NCBI GenBank assembly: GCA_018296165.2
Contig: JACKQL020000122.1
Coordinates: 62,001 to 126,000, forward strand
Origin: Termitomyces sp. T153
Lineage: Eukaryota; Basidiomycota; Agaricomycetes; Agaricales; Lyophyllaceae
Length of the DNA: 64,000 nt
Reading direction: 5' to 3'
The first letter of the stretch is position 1, and each line of letters opens with the position of its first letter. Shown here in pieces: positions 46,707-56,110 of the stretch. Both the position numbers and the translations under genes were made by a program. The notes below the pieces were generated by a model that was not told where the DNA came from, did no database searches, and worked only from the letters and a program-made list of their open reading frames with translations.

Positions 46707-48358
46707 CTAGCGTATTCGATTAATTCGCCACGGTAAGGCGTTGAACAAAGTTTTACAACATCTCATACTCCAAACTTGCAAGGGCAAAGGTTTAAGGTCA
46801 TTCAAGCCGATTTGTTGGTTAATGTAGTACTGTCCCAAGGAATTAGCACCGGCGAGGGAGACAACAAAACACATACATCAAAATCGCCCGTCGTATCCAA
46901 ACTCCCGGTCTATTATCCACAAATCAGCTCTCTCACAACAGAACACGGAGGCTGAACAAATACTCACCGCAACCGTCCCTTCCCACCCCATGGTTCCTTC
47001 CACATTCTCCACAACCCAATTCCCTAAGATATACTCGTACGCCCTCTTCGCCGCCTCCGTAAGACTACCGCCTTCATCCGGGTCGTCCACCACATACCCC
47101 ATCCTTACGCCCCTCAAAAGTGCATACACGAACATTGCCGCCGCACTGCTCTCGAAGTAGTTGCCTGTGCGCCCAGGCTGTGTCATGACGAGCCACCAGA
47201 CACCATTGATTGGAGAGGCGGCGTCGCGAATGCGAGGAAAGAGGATGTACATGTATGAAAGGAGCGTGGTTCTTAGTTCTACTGTGGAAGTTGAAGAGGA
47301 GAGTGAAGAGAGGATGTCGAGGACGTCGACGAGCGCCATGGCATACCACCCCATTGCGCGATCCCAGACTTCGGGAAAGTGCCCCCTGTCTGCTGAAGCC
47401 CAGGGGGCGGTGTGTGAGAAGTCGTACCCGTGATAGAGAAGCCCAGTTGTATTGGGTGCCGTGGCGTTTTGTAGAGTGTTGGTAAACATGAGTTGGAATT
47501 GGGCGTTAATGTCGTCTGTGGGGTTGAGAGGGTGATGGTATTGAATTTATGAACAGGAGGGGAGAGGATACATACCCCAGGCGGTTTGATTCGTCGGCTC
47601 AAAAGTCGCAGTGTATTGTGCATAGAATAGTTCACCCATGTATATCCCGTCCAACCACCCTTTGGGGATCTCTTTATTACGGCGCAAAAAGACTAGGACA
47701 CGATACGCACCTTGGTTAGGGTATATCAGCTGGTGCCAAAACTGTCCTTGGGCTGTACGCGGGTGCTCATCGAGCTGGCGTCTGAATGTGTCTGCGGCTG
47801 TTTTATATTTTTCTAATCCTGTTTGATTGTACCTTAGGGAAGGGAAATTTGATGTTGGGTAGTATTAAATGTACATGAACGGACAAATTCACAGGTATAA
47901 GAGTGTTGTGCCGGTTCTGTGAAGTTTTCCTTAGTGAAGTATGTACATTGGAACCGACATGAAGAAAAGAGCAAACCCTATAGGATCCAACGAAAACGCG
48001 TCGAACCTAACCACCCGTCAGCCACCTCCCTCCCAACAACCAAGAAAGAAAGACAGAGCGCTCACGAATAATCTGCACCCACATTACCATCATCATCGAT
48101 AATATGGTCAATACCCTGCACAATATAATCAAAATACGTCTGGTTCCCTGTCAGATCATACAGCCTCTTCAAGACCGTCTGAAATTCCCCGTGCTCATAC
48201 GACACCGTGGGCTCGCTGTAGTCACCGAGTCCCATGCCTTGGCCCCACAGCATGGCGGTGTCTGCCGCCCAGACGGCGTAGGAGGAGGGTCGGGCGGAGA
48301 CGAGCGCGAAGGGAGGTAGGAAGACTGGAATAGAGAGTACCAAGAATGTCAGGAGCAT
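46707..48358 (-). CDS. GH105 unsaturated rhamnogalacturonyl hydrolase, copy 1 (shifted C-terminus)
   Basis: Glycoside hydrolase family 105 enzyme that removes the unsaturated uronic acid from oligosaccharides made by pectin lyases. A signal peptide (MLLTFLVLSIPVFLPPFALV) indicates export. The alpha/alpha-barrel blocks include ADTAMLWGQGMGLGD, AQGQFWHQLIYPNQGWLDGI, GLLYHGYDFSHTAPWASADR, PEVWDRAMGWYAMALVDVLD and GNYFESSAAAMFVYALLRGV. Compared with copies 2 and 3, a net 10 bp is missing near 46785-46795 in the last exon. The frame shifts after NDLK, and the protein ends with a new tail (PLPLQVWSMRCCK and more) at a TAG at 46707-46709 instead of LASLEYEML. The original stop position would be 46753-46755. 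A splice-junction change also gives DPIGTG where the others have DPIRTG. It is probably still foldable, but activity is uncertain. Confidence 0.88.
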
Positions 48359-49010
48359 TGGTTGCGAGTGTAGCGCGATTTGAATGGCGTCTTAAGAAAA
48401 GCATCTTGAGAAAGTGTTTAGGGAAGGCGTCGAGTCGTGTGCTTCTTCCTTGAAAGTGATTTATAGTAGATGGTCAGTAATATCATTGTACATTCAAGAT
48501 ATGCAGAGTAGTTTCGGCTGGGGTGGTATGGTCATCGAGAGATGTCCCTTTCGAATGGTCAATTGCGTATAATATCACTCTACATTTGGAGTTGGATTGA
48601 GAAGGCAACCAGAGCAAAAGCAGAGTTTTGAATTGAATCTTGATTCATGGTGTTCGGATATACTTCAAAGTCCCTTTTTCATGTCGGCTTCCAGACTAGG
48701 AAAAGAACACTCTAAAGCTAAAGAACGTCGTAAAAGGTCAAAGAGAGTCAAGACAGCTTAGTACTCGAAAGTTGGATGAGCCAGTCCATCTCCACCCTCG
48801 AGGGGATATGCATGACAAATTTAAAACGTGACCCAACCACTCAATTGGAAGCGTTCTTTGCGTCTTATGTTTTCTTTCTTTCAGACCTTGAATTCGTGCG
48901 CGTTTTTCGCGCTACAGGCACATGCTGTTTATATTCATATTGCAGTCTCAAAATATAAACCAAGCTTGGTTTGGTTGAGGACTAACAAGTATATCACAGA
49001 TTCAAATGCC
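48359..49010. promoter_or_regulatory. Promoter of GH105 copy 1 with conserved blocks
   Basis: Blocks shared with the promoters of copies 2 and 3 lie here: TAGATGGTCAGTAAT near 48470, a CTGGGG core at 48518-48523 (a CreA/Mig1-type SYGGRG site) and ATGTCCCTTTCGAATGGTCA near 48542. On the minus strand a TATAAAT sits at 48459-48465, about 100 bp from the ATG, and the other copies lack it. The pattern suggests carbon-source control, by inference only. Confidence 0.4.
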
Positions 49011-50620
49011 TTACAACATCTCATACTCCAAACTCGCGAGAACAAACGCAGCAAGACCTTTAAGGTCGTTCAAGTTAACCGGTTCACTGAGGTAGTACTA
49101 TCAAAAGAGGAATCGATCATTTCCGTCGGAAATAAAAAAAAAACTCAGAGAGCACATACATCAAAGTCGCCCGTCGTATCCAGAGTCCCGACCTATTACA
49201 ATCACACATCAAGCAGCTAATTGCGCATACTCAAAGAAAGAGCACTCACCACAACCGTCCCCTCCCATCCCATTGTCCCATCTGCATTCTCCACGACCCA
49301 ATTCTTGACAATATATTCATACGCCTTCTTTGCCGCCTCCGTAAGACTACCGCCTTCATCCGGGTCATCCGCCACATATCCCATCCTTACGCTCCTCAAA
49401 AGCGCATACACGAACATCGCTGTCGCACTGCTCTCAAAGTAGTTGCCTGTACGTCCGGGCTGGGTCATGACAAGCCACCAGACTCCACTTGTGGGCGAGG
49501 CAGCGTCGCGAATGCGAGGGAAAAGGATGCGTATGAACGAAAGGAGCGTAGTTCTTAGTTCAGTTGTGAGAGTTGAAGAAGGAAGTGTAGAGAGGATGTC
49601 GAGGACATCGACAAGAGCCATGGCATACCACCCCATTGCGCGGTCCCAGACTTCGGGAGAGTGTCCCCGGTCTGCGGAGGCCCAGGAGGCGACGTGTGAA
49701 AAGTCATAGCCGTGGTAGAGAAGCCCAGTTGTATTGGGTGCGGTGGCATTTTGGAGGGTGTTGTTCAACATGAGCTTGAATTGGGAGGTGATATCGTCTG
49801 CCAGGGTTGACGGGTGAGGATTTCGAGTTCAAAAAGGGAGACAAGAGGGAGGGAGACCTACCCCAGGCGGTTTGGTTCGTCGGCTCGAACATCGCAGTGT
49901 ATTGCGCGTAGAACAGCTCACCCATGTATATCCCGTCCAGCCATCCTTCAAGAATTTCATTTCATCAGTGAGCTATGAGGCTATATTAAAATACGCACCT
50001 TGGTTAGGATACATCAGTTTATGCCAAAACTGTCCTTGGGCTGTACGCGGATGCTCATCGAGCTGGCGCCTGAATATGTCTGCGGCAGTTCTGTATTTTG
50101 CTGATCCTGTTTGATTGTACCTTTGGAATAGGAGGTTTTCAGTTGTGTTGAATGCATATGGGCAGAGGGGTTACAGATATAAGAATGTCGGGCCTGTTCT
50201 GTAGAGCGATCAAGATATACACGGAAGCTGACAAAAAGAAGAACAAACCTTATAGGATCCAACGAAAACGCGTCAAACCTGAACAACACACCTCCCATTA
50301 GCACTTCCCTTCCAACAACCAGAAAAAAAGAGAAAGAGTACTCACGAATAATCCCCACCTACATTCCCATTATTATCGACGAATTTCCCAACGCCCTCCA
50401 CGATATAATTAAAATATGTCTGGTTCCCGGTAAGATCATACAGTCTCCTCAAGCCCGTCTGGAACTCCCCGTGCTCGTATGACACTGTGGGCGTCTCGGA
50501 TGAAGTGAGTCCGTTGCCTTGGCCCCGCGCAATGGCGGAGTCTGCAGCCCAGACGGCGTTGGAGGAGGGTCGAGCAGAGACGAGGGTGAGAGAAGAAAGT
50601 ACCAAGAATGTCAGGTACAT
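49011..50620 (-). CDS. GH105 unsaturated rhamnogalacturonyl hydrolase, copy 2
   Basis: Intact tandem paralogue of copy 1, with signal peptide MYLTFLVLSSLTLVSARPSS. The open frame extends further upstream without an ATG, so 50620 is the start. It has the same exon structure: exon 1 ends GNVGGDYS, followed by short exons DPIRTGPTFLYL and YNQTGSAKY, the central domain with GLLYHGYDFSHVASWASADR and PEVWDRAMGWYAMALVDVLD, then GTLDTTGDFD and a last exon reading YYLSEPVNLNDLKGLAAFVL and ending LASLEYEML. The stretch 49353-49956, intron included, shows no difference from 51619-52222 in copy 3, while the neighbouring exon differs at about one base in ten. This points to recent gene conversion. Confidence 0.92.
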
Positions 50621-51273
50621 AGGTTGTGAGTGTGATACAAGCCCGCTCGCTGGACTTGAATGACGTTTTAACAAAGGCGCCTTGAGAAAGTAGGAAAAGC
50701 GTTGAGTGTGCTTCTTTCTTGGACCTTCGAAGCCATCTGTATTAGATGGTCAGTAATGTCATTGTACATTCAAGATGCAAAGCAGTTTCGGGCTGGGGTG
50801 ATATGGTCGTCGAGAAATGTCCCTTCCGAATGGTCAATTTTACCACTCCACATCTGAACTTGGATATAGAAGGCAAAGTCTTATTTATCGGATATATTTA
50901 AAGGTCCCTTTTTTATGTCGACCTCCAGGTTAGGAAAAGAACACTTGAGAACTAAAGAATTTCGTAGAAGGTGAAGTCAAGCCAGTCTTAGTACACGAGA
51001 GTTGAATGAGTTTGTCACGTTCCGAATTTGTCCATCTCCGACGACTCGATAACATAATATTATTTTTGGACGGTGAAATTTGAGGCCTGAAGTCGGGGCT
51101 GTGAATTCGTGCGTGTCCATCGTTCATCGAGCTCCAGGCGGACGGTGGTTATATTCATGTTGCAGTATCAAAGTAGAAACCGAGCATGCAATCCTTTGAG
51201 ACCCTAAAATTCAATGTTTGATTAAGGACTAATAAGTCCATCAAGAATTTCTGATACTGTGACAGCGGTGGCT
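50621..51273. promoter_or_regulatory. Promoter of GH105 copy 2 with conserved blocks
   Basis: Contains the shared TAGATGGTCAGTAATGTCAT block, a CTGGGG core at 50793-50798 (173 bp upstream of the ATG) and ATGTCCCTTCCGAATGGTCA. No TATA box was recognised. No gene is supported in the interval. Confidence 0.4.
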
Positions 51274-52898
51274 TTACAACATCTCATACTCCAAACTCGC
51301 GAGAACAAATGCAGCAAGACCTTTAAGGTCGTTCAAGTCGACCGGTTGGCTGATGTAGTACTGTACAAAAATGTATCGGTCATCATTATCGGAAGTAAAA
51401 AAAAATAGGACACATACATCAAAGTCGCCCGTCGTATCCAGACTCCCGACCTGTTAATCATACATCAACCAGCTCATTGCACACACTCAAGAAAGGACAA
51501 ATCAAGAGCACTCACCACAACCGTCCCCTCCCATCCCATTGTCCCATCTGCATTCTCCACGACCCAATTCTTGATGATATATTCATACGCCTTCTTTGCC
51601 GCCTCCGTAAGACTACCACCTTCATCCGGGTCATCCGCCACATATCCCATCCTTACGCTCCTCAAAAGCGCATACACGAACATCGCTGTCGCACTGCTCT
51701 CAAAGTAGTTGCCTGTACGTCCGGGCTGGGTCATGACAAGCCACCAGACTCCACTTGTGGGCGAGGCAGCGTCGCGAATGCGAGGGAAAAGGATGCGTAT
51801 GAACGAAAGGAGCGTAGTTCTTAGTTCAGTTGTGAGAGTTGAAGAAGGAAGTGTAGAGAGGATGTCGAGGACATCGACAAGAGCCATGGCATACCACCCC
51901 ATTGCGCGGTCCCAGACTTCGGGAGAGTGTCCCCGGTCTGCGGAGGCCCAGGAGGCGACGTGTGAAAAGTCATAGCCGTGGTAGAGAAGCCCAGTTGTAT
52001 TGGGTGCGGTGGCATTTTGGAGGGTGTTGTTCAACATGAGCTTGAATTGGGAGGTGATATCGTCTGCCAGGGTTGACGGGTGAGGATTTCGAGTTCAAAA
52101 AGGGAGACAAGAGGGAGGGAGACCTACCCCAGGCGGTTTGGTTCGTCGGCTCGAACATCGCAGTGTATTGCGCGTAGAACAGCTCACCCATGTATATCCC
52201 GTCCAGCCATCCTTCAAGAATTCCATTTCATCAGTAACCAGGCAGAAATATGAAGCCAAATCAGAATACACCTTGGTTAGGGTATCTCAGCTTGTGCCAG
52301 AACTGCCCTTGGGTTGTACGCGGATGCTCATCGAGCTGGCGCCTGAATGTGTCTGCGGCAGTTTTGTATTTCGCTGACCCTGTTTGATTGTACCTTGGGA
52401 ATAGGAGGTTTAAGTTGTGTTGAATGCATATGGGCAGAGGAATTACAGATATAAGAATGTCGGGCCTGTTCTGTAGAGCTTTCTTGATCAAGATATACAC
52501 GGAACCCCAGCAAAAAGAGGAACAAACCTTATAGGATCCAACGAAAACGCGTCAAACCTGAACAACACAACACCTCTCAGCACTTCCCTTCCAACAACCA
52601 AAAAAAGAAGAAAGAGTACTCACGAATAATCCCCACCTACATTCCCATTATTATCGACGATTTTCCCAACGCCCTCCACGATATAATTAAAATACGTCTG
52701 GTTCCCGGTAAGATCATACAGTCTCCTCAAGCCCGTCTGGAACTCCCCGTGCTCGTACGACACTGTGGGCGTCCCGGATGAAGTGAGTCCGTTGCCTTGG
52801 CCCCGCGCAATGGCGGAGTCTGCAGCCCAGACGGCGTTGGAGGAGGGTCGAGCAGAGACGAGGGTGAGAGAAGAAAGTACCAAGAATGTCAGGTACAT
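51274..52898 (-). CDS. GH105 unsaturated rhamnogalacturonyl hydrolase, copy 3
   Basis: Intact third paralogue with a signal peptide identical to that of copy 2 (MYLTFLVLSSLTLVSARPSS). Exon 1 matches copy 2 almost base for base. The central exon and its 5' intron are identical to copy 2 over 604 bp, but the exon around 52270-52380 differs at about ten positions. The last exon reads YYISQPVDLNDLKGLAAFVL and ends LASLEYEML, with TAA at 51274-51276. Function is as for the other copies: release of unsaturated galacturonate or glucuronate from rhamnogalacturonan fragments. All introns are GT-AG and join in frame. Confidence 0.92.
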
Positions 52899-53728
52899 AG
52901 GTTGTGAGTGTTGTACAAGCCCGCTGCACCTTGGCGTCTCAAGAAAGTACGAAAAGCGTCGAGGCGTAACCTCGTGATGAGACGGGCCGCAGGTTCATGA
53001 CATCGACTTGCATCTTGCTTCGAAGCGGTCCGTTTTAGATGGTCAGTGATGTACGATCAGGTGTGGCAAAGTGCTTTCGGGCCGGGGTGTTACGGTTGTT
53101 GAGAAATGTCCTTTCCCAATGGTCAATTGATAGTAATGCACTGAGCATGATGCCACTCCACATCTGCATTTGAATATTGAAAGCAAATATAGTGGTTCAT
53201 GGAGTATTCGAATATGCTTCGAAGCCCTCTTCTGTTTTGGGCTAAGAGAAGTACCTGAAGGGTACCGTAGAAGGTCGAGGAGGACAACTTACTCATTTGA
53301 ATAGTATGAGCCGGTTCGTCGGTTTATTTATGGTTATTTGATCATCGGCATTTCATCTGGCTAAGGTCGTAATCATGGCATTCGGAGATGCTCGAGCTTC
53401 TCTTCAAGCAAAGCATTCATGAATATTACTTATCGTATGAGATCTCAACCCCACCCAGATCATGCCCTATCTTAAAGGCGTGACCGGTGAGGTCTGATTC
53501 CAATAGCAGCATGCGTGGTCTGCATTTGACAGATGAAGCTGTTGCGAGTTAGTGCTTCGCCCCGGCTGTGATAGACTCGTCGTCAAATCCATCTATGATA
53601 CACACCTCCTGGAAATTTGAAGAGACAGTGAATAATACAAGCGATAAAGAAATTTTGTCTTGCTCGAACGAGATTTCCGTTCTCAAATATCTGATATTGG
53701 ATACTGTATCTCGTGGCCAATCAAGTGT
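52899..53728. promoter_or_regulatory. Promoter of GH105 copy 3, then plain intergenic DNA
   Basis: The part nearest copy 3 keeps diverged versions of the shared blocks: AGATGGTCAGTGATGT near 53036, CCGGGG at 53082-53087 (still matching SYGGRG) and ATGTCCTTTCCCAATGGTCA. It is the most diverged of the three promoters. From about 53200 onward I see no conserved element and no gene. Confidence 0.35.
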
Positions 53729-54090
53729 TTACGCCTCTAAACTGTAGGTATTCTTTTCGAGCTAATAAGTCGAACAAGACTTCAGAATATGTTCGTACAA
53801 TAGTGTATAATGCAGACGTACCTCGACCTCGAGTTCCTTTCTGACCCTATACTCTTCGTCTGCCTTGATAACCAAGTGATAGTCGTCCAAGTCTTCAATG
53901 ATAAAACTCTCCTTCTCGTTCATAGTCAATAAGATCTGTTTCACTGCAGGATCACTGATGTGCATCAAGTGAGTCGAGTGGGTTGAGGGGTATGATACTT
54001 CGCCTATACCAGGTAAAAAGAACACCTGCTATGGTCATGTCGATTTTGCGCATAGATTGCAGGAATGTACTTACCTTTGATTGCCCTCAT
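53729..54090 (-). CDS. TFB5: TFIIH subunit Tfb5
   Basis: Smallest subunit of the transcription and DNA-repair factor TFIIH, which stabilises Tfb2 and stimulates the XPB helicase. The 66-residue protein is read from four exons: MRAIK, then AGVLFT, then CDPAVKQILLTMNEKESF with IIEDLDDYHLVIKADEEYRV and RKELEVE, then LEKNTYSLEA before TAA at 53729-53731. The family block FIIEDLDD is perfect. The gene is easy to miss because its exons are very short. It is divergent from the ribose-5-phosphate isomerase gene across 212 bp. Confidence 0.93.
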
Positions 54091-54302
54091 CGAGACTACG
54101 ACAAGACCGTTGTTTAGTAGTGCATATGAACGTCTCGGAACGCCCGAAACGCCTGTTGGAATATGCAGAAAGGTTCGCGTCCCGGGTACCGGACTTCCGC
54201 GCTCGGAGATTCTAATCAGGCTTTTCCATGCTGGCTCGGAGTCGACTTGTCGCACAACAACTCCGTCAGCATACCATAGCCCGCCCTTTGGCAATTTCTA
54301 GA
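54091..54302. promoter_or_regulatory. Compact bidirectional promoter (TFB5 / RKI1)
   Basis: Only 212 bp separate the two start codons, so regulatory sequence must be shared. No TATA box was recognised, in keeping with housekeeping genes. The right limit depends on the uncertain start of the isomerase gene. Confidence 0.45.
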
Positions 54303-55783
54303 ATGACCAGCAGTTCGTACGTCGGCTTGTTGTGTTCTTTCAGAGCGTCTGAACTCATGTTTCGGTCCCGTCTTCTCCTCGTCCTCATTCGGATTGCGCT
54401 GGAACCTTTATTATTGACTCTGACTTCTCACCGTTCGTTTGGTTTCTCTACTAACAGTACTCCAGGTTTATTGATTGAAGTTTCACTATTCCGCGCAAAT
54501 ATCTTATCTCGCGTTCAGCAGCAGCGAATGTGATTGAAGCCTCAAAACAGCTCGCGGCGTACACCGCCGTAGACCAACACATCAAGCCTGAACATACAGT
54601 AGGTGATCTTTCGACTCTTTTCTGTAATAGAGGTGTATGACATATTCAAGATCATTGGAATCGGTTCCGGTGCGCATTTGTCACGTCGAGTTTCACGACT
54701 GAAACATATTCCTTCCAGGCTCGACGGTGCCCTACGTCGTGGATAGAATCGTACAACAGGGAGTAGAAGTCAACAAAAACCGCATTTTTGTTCCCACTGG
54801 TATGATAAATGCTGATTTTCTAGCATTTCTATCGTTGATGTTAAACAGGTTTCCAGTCTAAAGAACTCATTGTCAATGCTGGACTTACCCTCGGAGACGT
54901 GGACCAGATTTCCGCCATTGATGTGACTATCGATGGTGCGGACGAGTGAGTCTAAGTGGTCCAATTTTGTTACCACATCGCTGAAAATTCCGTTGTTACT
55001 TAGAGTCGACAAGAACCTCAACTGCATCAAAGGCGGGGGGGCGTGTCACCTCCGCGAGAAAGTCGTCGCCGAAGCTGCTTCAACGTATATAAACATACTA
55101 CTACATTGTGTAATAAAGGAACTCACTTCACCCGCAACAGCTTTATTGTCGTCGCAGACTATCGCAAAAACGCCGAGTTTTTGGGCACTAACGTGCGTAG
55201 TTCCTTTGACACCATTCCTTAATCTTGCTTATTAATCATCGAACGTTTGATAGTGGGCCCCAGGTGTCCCGGTCGAAGTTGTTCCCTTTGCTTATGTCAA
55301 GGTCCTGCGAGACCTCAAAGCTCTCGGATCGCCTCACCCCGTCCTTCGGATGGCAGTGAAGAAAGGTTAGGCCTCTTGTTGGTTTGGTAACCGTTTGTTT
55401 CCCTATGACATTTCATTTCTTGCATCACATGCATCACAGCTGGTCCTATTGTCACGGACAACGGAAACTTTGTTATCGATGCACCTTTTGGAAGGGAGGA
55501 CATGCTGGACCCCGCTGCTGTGAGTTGTGTTTATCGTATCTCCTTATCTTGCCGAAGATGCTTATATTTAATGGTACAGGTGTTGACGAAGATCAAGCTT
55601 CTCACTGGCGTTGTGGAGGTTGGGTTGTTTTGTAACATAGTCACGGCGGCGTACTTTGGCAATGCGGTATATTGTTCTCAAATCTCATGCTGACATATGC
55701 TCAAAATCTTTCTATAGGATGGTAGCGTCTCGATCAGAAAGGCAGATGGAATTGTTGAAGAGCTCGCTCCTTCGAGCTCGTAG
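54303..55783 (+). CDS. RKI1: Ribose-5-phosphate isomerase
   Basis: Interconverts ribose-5-phosphate and ribulose-5-phosphate in the non-oxidative pentose phosphate pathway. Motifs are [17 protein letters not shown], the phosphate loop [16 protein letters not shown], the catalytic region [19 protein letters not shown] with [13 protein letters not shown], then [27 protein letters not shown] and [20 protein letters not shown]. It ends [13 protein letters not shown] with TAG at 55781-55783. About nine introns join in frame. The N-terminus is the weak point. The ATG at 54303 gives a hydrophobic extension ([13 protein letters not shown]) that cytosolic isomerases usually lack and needs an intron at about 54438-54510; a later start is possible. 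Confidence 0.92.
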
Positions 55784-56110
55784 AGACAGTAATACAACTA
55801 GATACAGTGACTTGGATATTTCTGCAAGAATCTAATCGTTTGTATCACGGTCATATACATGTACTAGAACACAAATACAGTGTAAAATACAGCCAACTAC
55901 AGTAAACAACACATCTTTTTTGAAAGGAGTTGAACCAACACCTAATCATGAGTTTGAAGTATTCACTGGCACATTAAGAATTAGGATGAGATTCTCACTG
56001 TCATTAAGTTACTATATGGTTATCTACATACGTTCAGGAATTGGCTATGGACATATCTGTCAGGGTATGCCGCAGAAGTTTGGTGACGCGGGTTTGAATA
56101 TCAGATAAGA
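55784..56110. other. Convergent intergenic region
   Basis: This short stretch lies between the 3' ends of the isomerase and Bcs1-like genes. Nothing is recognised beyond likely untranslated sequence. Confidence 0.35.

Noticed and set aside
49221..49709. Plus-strand open frames repeated in each GH105 copy (also near 47161 and 51709)
   Set aside because: They are antisense shadows of the conserved GH105 exons. Their similarity to each other follows from the gene duplication.
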